Shown: one piece after another, positions 22,199 through 33,250 of the stretch
Numbering within the stretch: the first letter of the stretch is position 1
Layout: each line of letters starts with the position of its first letter
Source: Skeletonema tropicum
Lineage: Eukaryota; Bacillariophyta; Thalassiosirophyceae; Thalassiosirales; Thalassiosiraceae
NCBI GenBank assembly: GCA_037178625.1
Contig: CM074130.1
Span: 620,001-684,000, forward strand
DNA: 64,000 nucleotides
Reading direction: 5' to 3'
Made by a program: the position numbers and the translations under genes
The notes under the pieces: generated by a model
The model's database searches: none
What the model saw: only the letters and a program-made list of their open reading frames with translations
What the model was told of the DNA's origin: nothing

Positions 22199-23611
22199 TT
22201 AAAATCCGGCATCCCACATCGTTGTTTCTGCCAAGGATTGTCTCACGGTTGGTGAATCCAAAAAGTCACCGCTCGTGCTCGAGCTCACGCTTATGATCTC
22301 GTCAGTCTCATCCGTGATGGTCTTTCCCATCGTCTTTGACTCGCCAGTCTCTTCTGTGATCGTCTTGCCCATAGTCTCTGACTCGTCAGTCTCTTCTGTG
22401 TCTGTGGCTGTGGTCTTTCCCAACGCCTTTGACTCATCAAGTGTCTCTTCTGTGATCGTCTTGCCCATAACCTTTGACTTCACCCTTCTTCTTGAAACTG
22501 CATTGCCATCACATCGCCTCATTATGTATTCTCGTAGGAAACAATCTACCACTTTGTTTTGTACGTCAAATGCTCTTTTAGTTCGACACTGTGGGCAGGT
22601 AACATACCTCACATTCGATTTTCCATCCGCCAAGAGACTTGCAAAACAGTTATCGACACACCCTTCACACAAAGTGTGAGAGCATGTGGCAGATTTGATT
22701 GGCAGACGGTTCTCACTGGACGCTCCTTTTTCTACTTCGTAAGGTTCGAGACATACACAGCATTTAGTATACTGATCCATAACATCACAAGTGGCATCGT
22801 GATTACTGTCCTGCAACTCATGGACTCCTCTTTTTCGTGATTGTTTGTTCAAAGCAGAATGCACTTCATTTAAATCTTCATCCAGTTTGTCAGCTGTAGT
22901 GACAAGAGCTGCTAGCTTGTTGAGTTGCTCAGACATCTGATCATTCTTCATCTTCAGCTGTTCATTGGCATGGGCAATTTGACTAGATAGTTGGTCGCTT
23001 TGGTGCAATAGTAATTCATTTTCTGCCAGGAGCTGCTCATTTGATTTGGATGCGTCAAGAGCCAATCGAGCATTTTCCGCCGTCAATTCGTCCAGTCGAG
23101 TGAAGAGCTTGTCATTTATCGCCTTCAACTCCCTATTTTTGTTTGCTTCGTCGATTACAGCTTGCCTATTTTCGGCAGTGATCTTTTCCAATTGGAGTAT
23201 CATAAATGATGTTGATCTACTGAATGCTTTGGTCGTTTTTGTTTTATCATCGTTATACTGCTTGCTCCTATGATCCATTTCTGAAATTTGTTCAGCTAAC
23301 TTGTTCATTTGACTCAACAGCTCATCACGTTTCAACTTCTGCTCGTTGCTGTGTTTAGAAGCTTTCGAGAGAGCAAGAGAGTTTTTTGTTGATAGATTTT
23401 CATGCTGTCTTTGTAACTGTTGCATCTGCTGCTGAAGATTGGCTAAGGTAGACGCAGCAGTAAGCCCATTTGTCTTCTGCTCCTGGTATTGGGTTCGATG
23501 CTGCACATGTGCGTTTTGATGCGGATGCATGTGTGGGTGGGTGTGGATCTGGAAGGCCAGAGTGAGGATGCACCTCTTGGTCCTGGCACTGGGTTTGATG
23601 CACATGTGCAT
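22199..23611 (-). CDS. Coiled-coil RING-finger protein (putative E3 ubiquitin ligase), 470 aa
   Basis: Order of parts: a His/Pro/Gln-rich leader (residues 1-50); a long heptad-like coiled coil rich in Leu, Glu, Gln, Asn (about 55-260); a C3HC4 RING finger (about 285-345) with CCVCLEPYEV, CSHTLCEGC and CPQC as zinc ligands; then a tail with four or five imperfect repeats of MGKTITEETxES. RING domains recruit E2 enzymes for ubiquitin transfer, and the coiled coil suggests dimerisation or scaffold binding. The target is unknown. The ATG at 23609-23611 gives the longest frame. The true start may be further in, because the leader is encoded by a CA-rich tandem duplication (23481-23670) that also lies upstream of the divergent LRR gene at 23822. 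Confidence 0.8.
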   Translation of the reverse strand: MHMCIKPSARTKRCILTLAFQIHTHPHMHPHQNAHVQHRTQYQEQKTNGLTAASTLANLQQQMQQLQRQHENLSTKNSLALSKASKHSNEQKLKRDELLSQMNKLAEQISEMDHRSKQYNDDKTKTTKAFSRSTSFMILQLEKITAENRQAVIDEANKNRELKAINDKLFTRLDELTAENARLALDASKSNEQLLAENELLLHQSDQLSSQIAHANEQLKMKNDQMSEQLNKLAALVTTADKLDEDLNEVHSALNKQSRKRGVHELQDSNHDATCDVMDQYTKCCVCLEPYEVEKGASSENRLPIKSATCSHTLCEGCVDNCFASLLADGKSNVRYVTCPQCRTKRAFDVQNKVVDCFLREYIMRRCDGNAVSRRRVKSKVMGKTITEETLDESKALGKTTATDTEETDESETMGKTITEETGESKTMGKTITDETDEIISVSSSTSGDFLDSPTVRQSLAETTMWDAGF

Positions 23612-23670
23612 TTTGATTCGGATGCACGTGCATGTGTGAATCGGATAAGCCAGGGTGAGGATGTTTCAAG
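23481..23670. repeat. Imperfect direct duplication of ~100 bp, CA/TG-rich
   Basis: Two copies begin near 23481 (ctggtattgggttcgatgc) and 23583 (ctggcactgggtttgatgc), and each runs to a ...ccag(a/g)gtgaggatg word. On the minus strand this encodes the His-rich RING leader. On the plus strand it lies upstream of the LRR gene. Confidence 0.75.
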
Positions 23671-23821
23671 TTCCCAGCCAAAGCGGGCAGAGCAACATAG
23701 CTCGACACCATTGTTTCAACCACTCCTAACAAAAAATGACTACAATACCCTCGAGAGGTCGAAAGAACGTCAGCGCTTCGAAAACGGGTGGACAGTGGAG
23801 TGGCAGCGCTTTTGGCCGCAG

Positions 23822-24808
23822 ATGGCTGAGGATGATGACGTTTTTGTCTTCATGGGCGGCGATCAAGAAGTGCCCAGACGTGTGAGACGGGCAAGAATTC
23901 ATAAATCAGTCAAAATAATTCCACGTAGGGCATTCCGTTATTGTGTCGATCTAACTGATGTGGAGTTTCACGATGAGATCGAATTAATTGAGGAGGAGGC
24001 ATTCAAACACTGCACCTCATTGAGGGGCCCAATTAGATTGCTGGGCGTCAAGATCGTCAAAGCGTGTGCATTCAAATTTTGTAACGATCTGACGGATGTA
24101 GAATTCGGTGACAAGCTTATAGCGATTGATTTTGCGGCATTTTATAGTTGCGTCTCATTGAAAACAATTAGTATGCCATCTGTTAAGGCTATTGGAGTGC
24201 AGGCGTTTGCTTTTTGCCGTCAGTTATCTGATGTGGAGTGCGGCGATGGACTTGAAACAATGGTAAAGGGCGCATTCGCTCGTTGCCGCTGTCTCAGACG
24301 CATCGCCTTACCATTGAAATGCAATATGATCGGCCCAAGTGTATTCCATGACTGTTCGCAGCTAGCAACAATTGATTTAGTGGGGGGGATCCATGAGACT
24401 GTTGCCTCGTTGCATCTGGGTAGCTGGAGAAATGAAATGACGGTTGAAATCAATCTAATCAGTGAAGTTCTATCCAAAACTACAGGGGGGAAGACTCTAA
24501 CAATACATCACTGGATGAAATCTGTCATCCGCCGGCTGAATCATTTCAGAGCTGAACACAAAGCAATGTTGAAAGAGGCTGCAACCCTGCTGGAACTCGC
24601 TCTTTGGAAGGTCAATCTTGGTGACAACCAGGGAGGATTCCTTGAGAATGAGGGAGTTAGAACGACGAGGGGGAGTCGGAAGAAAGCAAGGATAGCGGTT
24701 TGCGTCACTTCTGGTGCTAGTGTTGTGATCAAGAATGTCTTACCCTTTCTGTGTTTAAAATATGTGATTGGTGAAGGATATCCCCCTGTTCCGATGGTTA
24801 TTCCGTAA
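23822..24808 (+). CDS. BspA-type leucine-rich-repeat protein, 328 aa
   Basis: The ATG at 23822 (MAEDDDVFVFMGGD) is chosen over upstream in-frame starts because the same start segment is shared by the LRR paralogues. Six or so ~23-residue repeats follow the BspA (LRR_5) pattern: x-I-x-x-x-A-F-x-x-C-x-x-L-x-x-V/I-x-x. Examples are RAFRYCVDLTDVEF, EEAFKHCTSL, CAFKFCNDLTDVEF, AFYSCVSLKTI, AFAFCRQLSDVEC and GAFARCRCLRRIALP. A helical tail with WRNEMTVEINLISEVL follows. There is no signal peptide or membrane anchor, so it is likely intracellular. BspA-type LRRs are protein-binding scaffolds, and the ligand is unknown. It lies head-to-head with the RING gene, about 210 bp apart, so a shared promoter is possible. 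Confidence 0.85.
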   Translation: MAEDDDVFVFMGGDQEVPRRVRRARIHKSVKIIPRRAFRYCVDLTDVEFHDEIELIEEEAFKHCTSLRGPIRLLGVKIVKACAFKFCNDLTDVEFGDKLIAIDFAAFYSCVSLKTISMPSVKAIGVQAFAFCRQLSDVECGDGLETMVKGAFARCRCLRRIALPLKCNMIGPSVFHDCSQLATIDLVGGIHETVASLHLGSWRNEMTVEINLISEVLSKTTGGKTLTIHHWMKSVIRRLNHFRAEHKAMLKEAATLLELALWKVNLGDNQGGFLENEGVRTTRGSRKKARIAVCVTSGASVVIKNVLPFLCLKYVIGEGYPPVPMVIP

Positions 24809-24827
24809 AGTAATCATATCCAATTCA

Positions 24828-24945
24828 TATATATGGAGTTTTACGACGGCTCAGCATTATTATAGCTGCATCTGCATAGAAGCGCAAAGAAAATTTTTGG
24901 GCGTCGAAGTTGTCAAAGTGAGGCATTCTATAATTCATGAAGGGT
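24828..24945 (+). pseudogene. LRR gene fragment
   Basis: Short similarity to the LRR repeats just upstream (gagttttacgacgg; tttttgggcgtcgaagttgtcaaagtg...gcattc against ttgctgggcgtcaagatcgtcaaagcg). No open frame is kept. It is likely a leftover of a tandem LRR duplication. Confidence 0.5.
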
Positions 24946-24989
24946 TGGTGCTGTCCTTCAACTTCAACGCTCTTTCACATACATGGACG

Positions 24990-26033
24990 TTATGCCCTTT
25001 TCTTCTTCTTAACACGCTTCAACTTCTTCATTCCAAATCCTTTTATTACCTCTTTAGAAGCATCTTTCACTCTCTTCTCTTCAACTTCTTCTAGTACTGG
25101 CTCCGATAATTCCTTCATCATAAGCAACTGTCCAGTAGTACCAGCATTCATAGCAAGACGACTCGTGTCAATATGGATCGTTTGCCCCACAGTTGCCTCT
25201 AAATTCAACGGTGCAACTCCTCCACCGACGGAAGAAGAACTCACATCGTCAACATAGACATAATTCAATTTTTCATAAAATCGTCTCGCCATGACATTAT
25301 CCTCTTCGACATGCAGCAAGAGACACCGCGTTCCCATATCCCATGCAGATTTCTCTATAGCACTCATTAGGCTGGATCCTACCCCAAGACGACGCGATGA
25401 AGATGACGTTACTACATCTGTTACGTATCGTAATAGATTGCTGTTGTCAATTATATTGTCTGAATGAACAATCACATCTTTCAGTTCAATCCGACTCAAC
25501 TCTGCTGCACCAACTGAAGCATCCTCGTAATCATTATAGTAATAGTTGCTGTTGCTGTCACCATCATGATCATTCCTTCGTTTCTTGGCTAAAAACACCA
25601 TTGCTCCATCCATACATCTCTCCTGATGTATCTCCATCGTTGCCAATCGAAAGTTATGTATCGAAGGAGGATTTGGATCATTTGCCATCCATTCTTGGTA
25701 TCGCATGTCGGCTAGGGATAGTACGTCTTGATTGGAGTTGATTATTGATACTTTTACATTGTTTTGAATGATGTTTGTGGTGGTGGTGGTTGTAGTGCAT
25801 GTTGATGGTGAATTGAATGTCGATGTGGATGAGTAGTTTATGGATGTGCAGGATGTACGTTGTTGACTGGTACTTCTTGTTGACACTGTTCTTGCTTTAT
25901 TCGTCTGACACTGCCTTTTATGACTATGATTATGATTACATGAGAATGCCTCTGTGCGCAAAACATGGGTTGAACATTGAAGCAAGAGATGCAACAGGAG
26001 CAATGACAGCGGCTGATGTTGTTTGTTCATCAT
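24990..26033 (-). CDS. GNAT-family N-acetyltransferase, probably plastid-targeted, 347 aa
   Basis: The start is the double ATG at 26033, giving MMNKQHQPLSLLLLHLLLQC, a hydrophobic ER leader. It is followed by a TEAFS motif and a Ser/Thr-rich basic stretch. This matches the bipartite plastid presequences of diatoms (signal peptide, AF-type cleavage motif, transit peptide). The GNAT core begins near residue 100. Motif A, SRRLGVGSSLMSAIEKSA, is the acetyl-CoA pyrophosphate-binding R-x-x-G-x-G/A segment. Motif B is EEDNVMARRFYEKLNYVYV. A lysine-rich tail (KKLKRVKKKKRA) ends the protein. The family transfers acetyl groups from acetyl-CoA to amines. The substrate here could be protein N-termini or lysines in the plastid, but this is not determined. 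Confidence 0.8.
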   Translation of the reverse strand: MMNKQHQPLSLLLLHLLLQCSTHVLRTEAFSCNHNHSHKRQCQTNKARTVSTRSTSQQRTSCTSINYSSTSTFNSPSTCTTTTTTTNIIQNNVKVSIINSNQDVLSLADMRYQEWMANDPNPPSIHNFRLATMEIHQERCMDGAMVFLAKKRRNDHDGDSNSNYYYNDYEDASVGAAELSRIELKDVIVHSDNIIDNSNLLRYVTDVVTSSSSRRLGVGSSLMSAIEKSAWDMGTRCLLLHVEEDNVMARRFYEKLNYVYVDDVSSSSVGGGVAPLNLEATVGQTIHIDTSRLAMNAGTTGQLLMMKELSEPVLEEVEEKRVKDASKEVIKGFGMKKLKRVKKKKRA

Positions 26034-26776
26034 CGTGAAAGCTACACCCCTTCCAAAATGACAGCACAAAGATATGACAGGATGGCAATATGTAAATGAT
26101 GTGAAGTCAACTTGCGGTCAAGTTGCTATATCCGAATGATGGATGGTGATGAGTATCCGCCGCGAAACAATCTCTGTGCGTGCATTAGTTCAAACTGGCT
26201 GCGCTCGAGCGCATTGGCATTGTTTGAAATTTTGAAGGCCAGTGCACACAAAAAGATCAAAGCAGCTGGCAAAGAAGCGTCTTGGATTATTTCCTACACA
26301 CGCCAAGTAGGTACGTGGTCGGGCGGTATCTTTTCAGAGACAGGTGTCTCCATTGGGAATCTCCAGTCTCATTTCTCCTGTCTATCGGTACCTTTTTTCG
26401 GTTCTCCGAGTACGTCACAAGCTCAAATTCGACACACGATGATAGATCACGTCGTCTCTCTCTTCCTTCGCTTTATGTTGCAGTTTGAAACGCTTCGAGG
26501 AAGACACGCGCCGGCGATCAGTACTACGCACGGTATCAATGCATTTACTGAAGTATTGCAGTGAGTAGTTGGAGATATCGAAGAGTGGACTCGTTGTAGT
26601 ATCATCGTATCGAATACTCGGTGATCACATCATACATCATATCAATTGCATTCTTTGAAAGCGTAAGATTTCAACTCTTGATTTCAAATACAAACGTTAA
26701 AGACAAAGCATATTTCAAAAGCGTTATACCGTTACTACGATTAGAGTCCAACACAACGAACAACCTCTACGCAACA
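26034..26776. other. Divergent intergenic region between GNAT and GH16 genes
   Basis: This is the ~740 bp shared upstream region of two divergent genes. A frame at 26112-26564 is open but starts with TTG and shows no family resemblance, so it is not called. No clear core-promoter motif was identified. Confidence 0.4.
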
Positions 26777-29112
26777 ATGAAGCATCTCAGCCTCAGCCTC
26801 CTCAGCAGCATGGCCACCCTAGCCACCTCCTCCTGGATCGACGAAGACACCCCCACCGCCCTTCGCACCACCAAATCCCTCGTCGACGGATCAACCTACC
26901 ACCTTGTCATGTCCGATGAATTCAACGTCCCCCACCGTACCTTCACGGACGGTCACGACCCCACATGGACAGCACTCGATAAATCCGATGATGACTACTC
27001 CGCCTCCGGTGGAGGGTCACTCCACTTTTACAACTCGACTATGGTTACCACCACACCAGATGGGATGCTTACCATCCAATCGATATTGGAGGATACCACC
27101 TGGACACATTTAGATGTTGTCACGAAAGAGCAGGTGACGAAAACGACACATTTTAAGAGTGGGATGATTCAATCGTGGAATAAATTCTGTTTCACGGGGG
27201 GGATTGTCGAGGTGGATGTGATATTACCCGGTGAACCTGACATTGGTGGATTGTGGCCGGCCATGTGGTTACTTGGGAATTTGGGTAGGGCGACGTATGA
27301 GGCTTCGACGAATAATTTGTGGCCGTGGAGTTATGATAAGTGTGATAGGAAGAAGCAGGATAGTCAGAGTATTAGTGCTTGTGATAAGGCGAATCACTTT
27401 GGGTTGAATAAGGAGCAGGGACGTGGTGCGACGGAGATTGATATTTTGGAGTTGATGGGTGGAGATTCGGGGGGGAAGGCTTTGCCGGCGACGGAACCGC
27501 CGATTATGTTGCCTTATGCTGATATGACTTTGCAGGTGAGTAGCTCTCTCTCTCTTGTGTGTCTGTGTGTTGTTTTTGGATGTTTGTGCTGTGCCGTGAG
27601 CACACATTGTGTGATTAGATCTGAACTTTGCAACTCACTCCCTACTCTTCATCTATCTTCTATTACCAACTCATCAACAGGTTGCTCCCGGTATTCCAGA
27701 TAATCGACCACAATCGGGCTCCCAGCCCATTCGTTCGGTAGACCACTCTCATTCAGGTTACGCCACATCCGTTGCCCAAAAGTGGTATGACAATCTCACC
27801 GTGGCGGGTAATACCTCCCTCAACCCCTTCTTTTATGGAACGTATTTAGGCGAAACCAAAAAGAATGAACCGGTCACTCGAACCAAAAAGCAAGCCTTTC
27901 AGGCTGACGCCGTCGGGGCCATGAAACAATTGGTTCCCGAACATTTTAAGACCCCACACACCTTCCGTTTGGAATGGCAGCCTGGTCGTGGGGGGAGGTT
28001 GGATTGGTTTTCCAAATCGTACAAAAAAGTGGATGAGGACGGTACAGTATTTCACATGGAGGGTGATGGAAAGGGTCAGGATTGGGAACATTCGCTGCAT
28101 ATTCCTGACTTTGCATTGGATGAGGCCATGGGATCGAAAATTCCAGAGGAACCGAGTTATGTCATTTTCAATACTGCCATATCGTCCACGTGGGCTTTCC
28201 CCTACAACGTGCCAGATTGGTGCCCCAAATGCTATGATTGTTACAACCCCAAATGTCAGTGCTCCTTCAACCCAGGCTTTTGTAGCATGATGAAGACTGG
28301 TAAGGTAGCGTTGAAGATTGATTCGGTCCGTGTTTATCAGTCGAGGGATGACAATGCCCATCCTGGCAGTCCCTCACACCGTGGGATGTGATCCTGTAGA
28401 ATTCCCACTCGTGAGTATATCAAAGGATTCGAGTACAGGTACATGCGGAATCCACCATTTGTTTTAGAAGATAAGCACCCCTTGAGAGATGTAAAGACCG
28501 GAGGTGGTACATGCAAAATTGATGCTGATTGTGGTGGCGGAGGTGCCGAGACAGAAGAGGTCGATGAAGACTGGGAGATGCCTGGTAAAACTATGGAAGA
28601 AGTCCTTGATTTAGATGCAAAGGGTGGTGAATCGAGCATCAGAGAAAATCAGAATCCTTTGGCATATTTAAAAGATGATGACTACAAGATACAAACACAA
28701 CCTAAGGAGAGAAGACTTGCTGGGGGAGAATTCAAAAAGTACCCTTGTCAAGCCTCCCGTCTCGACAGAGGCAGTCGTGACGGCTGAAAAGGACGAGAAA
28801 GTAGTATTCTCTCCCAACCGCAAACCCAAAGGACAGTGTGTCGAAGCAACTGATGTTGGATTGTTTGGCATGAAGACAGAGTCAAGAAAACAATGCAAGT
28901 GTAATGAGGGATACACCGGCCCGCATTGTCTTTCGGTAGATAAATACGACGACAAACCCGGAGCCCAAGCTATGAAGAAGAACATTGAATTCCTTTTTGA
29001 GCACAGGGCGAACCCATACTTAACCAAGTTCCACATAATGATTGGTGGAATATTTGCGGGTGTCTTCCTTGCCTTTATGGTGGTCGACAATCTAACCAGA
29101 AGAAGAAAATGA
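26777..29112 (+). CDS. GH16 beta-glucan-associated membrane protein (SKN1/KRE6-like), with intron and frame breaks
   Basis: Exon 1 is 26777-27535 and exon 2 starts at 27681. The intron 27536-27680 is gtgagt...caacag. The ATG at 26777 opens a signal peptide (MKHLSLSLLSSMATLATSSW). The GH16 catalytic motif E-I-D-I-L-E is at residues 220-225 (E220 nucleophile, E225 acid/base). GLWPAMWLLGN and WPWSYDKCDR are typical of the SKN1/KRE6 branch, which works in beta-1,6/1,3-glucan assembly in the secretory pathway. In diatoms this may relate to chrysolaminarin or wall glucan (inference). Near the end, conserved sequence (TVGCDPVEF, then TREYIKGFEYRYM) appears in alternating frames, with breaks near 28375, 28404 and 28740. 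An EGF-like segment (CKCNEGYTGPHC) and a terminal membrane helix (IMIGGIFAGVFLAFMVV) complete it. The three one-base breaks are either assembly errors or damage. Confidence 0.85.
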
Positions 29113-29989
29113 ATGTGATATGTGAATTTTGGAAATAGAATATGTGTTGTTTTGCTAATAATAGGCGAAGTCTTAACGCCACGCTATCAGATGATAGATA
29201 ATAAGTATCTAAGCACAAACTGAATCTTGTAATTGGTTTGGTGACCTCATCTTAACTCTGATAGTACACCTGAGCAATTCCGAAAGCTGCGACGCAAAGG
29301 ACTCGTAAAAGTATCCTGATGTCAATTGTCCAAGCAGGTTTCCATACAATTGTTGCATCTCAGCATACTTTCCACCCTTACATCATTCAACGCTCTTAAT
29401 CTATTCGCATTACTACAGGAAAATGGGGCTTTGCTTTTAACTGTTCTGGAGTCACTGAGAATGATTTGAAGCGGTTCAAGTACATAGGGAGCAAGTGGAA
29501 GAGGAGCTGCAACTGGTGGTGAGTCCAGCTGTTCTATTCTTTGCTGCTCTCTACGCTTGTGTTCACATTCTTGTTTTAGCAGGCTGATACAATACAGCAG
29601 GCTCAGTGTAGGTGCTAGAGTAGAATGTTGGTGTGGGTGCTAGGTAGAGAGTAGAATCTTGCAGAATAGCAGCAAATTTTATGAGACACTGGAATCCTCG
29701 AATATTCACGCGAAAACACACCAGTTGAGTACCGTATTCGGGATTTGTACTATTCCTCCCGTGGGCTGGGGCTCCTTCCTTGTCAAACTTTTTCCTTCTC
29801 GGGCCGGGTTTTGAAGTGTGGAGCCAACGATGAGCCTCGATAGATATGATGCACACGACGAGCCGGGCTACGTTGATAGGATGCAGCGAATGAGCTATTT
29901 ATGAATCGGTTGAGGAGCAATATTGTAATCGTTCATGGGTTGGTATTGTAGTATAAAGAAGCAGCATTTAAATAACAGCAATTCACGCA
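29113..29989. other. Intergenic, no gene seen
   Basis: About 880 bp without a convincing frame. A minus-strand ORF at 29563-29856 has no family features and was not called. Confidence 0.4.
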
Positions 29990-32651
29990 ATGGTGGTCAA
30001 GATTCCGATAAACAGAGGCATCAAAAGTACCTCCGAAAAGACATTAATAGATTCACCAGGCACCAAAACAACCATGGTTACAAACGAAAACGAACGTGCA
30101 TGCAAATTTGGAGCAGCAGCGGCATCAGCAGCTAAGAAAAAGAAGAGACGTTCAAATTCAAATCATACCTTTTCTTCTAACAATAACGAAGGTGATGTTG
30201 GAGACAACAGCAGTATCAGCAGCAAAAGTAGCATGAATAGTGCGTACAGTATTGATCGAGATGTACGTGATGGAATAATAAATGATGTAAAGTCGACAAC
30301 TACTGCAGCTGCCGCTAATACTACCGCAGCTGCTGCGTCGACGAAGGTCTTATCATCAGAGGATTGTACTTTGACTATATGCTCTCCATCAGATCAGTCG
30401 AGAGATCAGATTGATCATCCCTATTCTTCATCTGATACATTATTGATAGGCGTGAGTGCTGTTTTATGTGAAATGTACTTTAAATTATCAGGTCTTCTTT
30501 CTCATGCCTTTTTTGTTCTTTTGTTCGATGATATTATAGGAGCCTTTACCACATCAACATCTACACACTTCAAGGTCTCTCAGTTTCACACTTCGAAGGG
30601 CCTCTTCGCCTACTCCGTCCACCACAAGTTTAGACTGGAAGTTCTCTGGCAGTATGGAAAATTTCTTTGAGGAGAACGATCGAGCTGCGGGACTCTCTCC
30701 TATCAATAATGATACCGAGAAGATTAATGCAGAGGGATGCTCACTCGAACTCGAACAGTGTCAATTAGAATCGTTTGACAGCGCTGAAAGTAAATTGCTG
30801 CTGCGTGAGAATAGTAACGGCGATGGTAGTGGGACGTCTAATTCAACGCTCAAGATTGCAAACAGATCAACGGGCCGAATGCCGCTGCCGAGCCCAAGTG
30901 ACTATGCGTCGTTGCCCGCCAGCAGCAGTCACGTTGCTACTACTCAACTCGAGCCTGCATCTACATCAATCAACGATATTTTCCCAGCAGACAGCAAAGG
31001 AACCAAACCTCTTCATTTGGCTAGAAAGAGTGAAGGAACATATTGCAATATATTTGCGTCGTCGCCTTCAGCTTTCTTAACCATTCAACCGGCAAACTCG
31101 TTTAGCGACCTCTTATCGTCGCCTACGCCAAGCAACGAAGAGCACCCTGAAACCATCCAATCAAGAGCTACTCAGGCTGTAACAACCAATTTGGAAGTCA
31201 GAGAATCTGATAAGCTGCTTCACAACGATATAATGCAGACATTAAAACATTCTATTGAGTCCGAGCTACAACTTGCAATTCCCCTTGGGAGCAACTCGGG
31301 AGGACATAGGCGATTTGTCATCGATGGACCGTTGAAGACGTGCACCAATTCTAGTACTGATCGTATTATTGCTGATGGCAAAGAGACGGCATTCTATCAG
31401 TTTCTTCAAATGTTATCACCTGCGTTTGAGGGATGCACCTTTCTATTGCCATGGCTGAGAGCGTCAGAAACAAAGTCCAAAGTCAACGTGAGTTTATACG
31501 GAAGCTTCGAACTCAACCAAGGCACGCTATTTAGAACAATGCCAACTGGACCGTCGGAAAGTGATTTGGCAGCAGCCAAGAAAAGAATTCAGTCTGCAAT
31601 ATGTGCATTCGGTGGAACAATCCATAGCAAGTTGGAGGAGCAACATCCGCCCGTCGAAAAAGTGGTTTCTGTCTCAATACAGAACTCGAAGTCGTCAATC
31701 TTTCGGAGTTGCAGCGATAATGCATCGAAGCCCTCTTCGTCTTTGTCGACACCGAAACGGAAGAGAAAAAACAAAAGTGTTTTGCGGAGAGAGAAATACG
31801 AGAAGAAGCTTCGTGATCAATACTTTGAGAACGGGAACCGCCTTTCGTGGGATGTTCAGCACAGCATTAAACTGACACTGAGTGGCGCTAAAACCTTTGA
31901 CGAAGAGGATAATAGCGACAGTCTATCTACCAAAGCTTCAACGAACACAGATAAAGATGTGGAAACGAACCGACCGACCAAGTACAAGTGTACACTTTGT
32001 GGTGCCCTGAAGAAGAAACACGTCTGTACAAACCAACCAACCATCCTTCGAAGTATTGGCGTGAACGTGTACCCAGCTGTGAATGCATACACCGCTGATG
32101 AGCCTGGGTTATTGACCTGTGCTCTATCAGAAATGAATAATTTCATTACATCGAGCAGCAATGGGATTTGTGGACTTACAACGGAAGAGGTTGGAAGTGA
32201 ATTTAACAAAGTACCATCTCAAATTCAAGTGACATCATCCAAGTTTGTAAAGCCACACCTGCGTAAGACCATTATTGGATCTGACCCGTCTAAAGCAGAA
32301 GAGGAGAACCACGACTTGGTCTTTCAACCAAGTATGGAGATCACAAATGACCAGTATCTCAATGTTAATTCAATACCAACGGATAGAGACTACACATACC
32401 CCGCTGTCCCACTAACATTTGGCCAGCGAAAATCTATGAGCGATGCATTACTATCAATGTCAAAGCCGATACCAGAACTTACAAGAGCATGCGCTTTAAT
32501 ACTGAAAGATGCTAGGAAGAAGAATCAGTGGGATCAGGCAGTGGCAGAGTTGATGGCGCAAGTTCTTTGTATATTGAAGTGTAGCTCTTCAAAGGATTAT
32601 TCATTGGAGGGATTGAAACGATATTTAACGGAGTTTGCCATTTCGTGCTAG
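29990..32651 (+). CDS. Uncharacterised 857-aa protein with a CxxC...HxC motif
   Basis: Exon 1 is 29990-30451 and exon 2 is 30540-32651. The 88-bp intron (gtgagtgctg...atattatag) joins two open frames in phase. The start may be 29990, or the better-context ATG at 30074 (accATGgtt). Residues 1-350 are Ser/Thr/Asn-rich and disordered, with a basic patch (KKKKRR). A folded-looking segment around ETAFYQFLQMLSPAFEGCTF follows. Next is a basic tract (PKRKRKNKS) and a short cysteine motif YKCTLCGALKKKHVC, then SIGVNVYPAVNAYTADEPG. Cys motifs of the type C-G-x-x-K-K-x-H-V-C appear in unknown stramenopile proteins (recollection, not checked). The nuclear-type basic tracts and zinc-knuckle-like motif suggest nucleic-acid binding. 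The function is unknown. Confidence 0.75.
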
Positions 32652-33250
32652 ACGAAAGAAGGAATAGAGTACAAATGCGAACAACGAAGTTGATCGCGAG
32701 GCTAAATTTACATTGAGATTTAAATAATTCAAGTATTCTGAAAACTTGCTGTGTATTATCTATTCTCGCCCGACTAGAGATAACTACTTTGTTGCACTAA
32801 AGTAACTCCTTGCTTCTAAACCTGCGCAACAAGTAAATAAGTAAGCAGTGTGTCCAATGTACCTCCTAACTAAACTCCATATTATTACATGTATCAATCA
32901 AACGGTTCAGCTATCTGTATATAAGATGCTCTCATGCTCATTCTTTCAGAGCTTCCAACTTTCGATCAAGTCTCCCGATGCCCGACCTTGGCGAGACACA
33001 TGACAGCATCTTTTACATTTGATACATGACGTATTACATTCTCATTCATATTTCCCACAAAATCAAGTACAAGTACTACCTGAAAATACGCCATTTCTGC
33101 ACCAAAGCGTTTGCTATCCACTACGTGGACCAACACGTAACTCTTAAAATAATCTATCTATCACCTGTCTATCTATGTAAACTATGCGTATGCATCTCCC
33201 ATCTATCAAGAGACTCACTCTTTTATCGATTATAATGAAGAGCTGTACTA
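32652..33250. other. Intergenic, no gene seen
   Basis: AT-rich 600 bp downstream of the 857-aa gene. The only frame (33026-33235) lacks coding character. Confidence 0.4.

Noticed and set aside
26112..26564. Plus-strand 150-aa frame upstream of the GH16 gene
   Set aside because: Begins at TTG, has no recognisable domain, and lies in the probable divergent promoter region.
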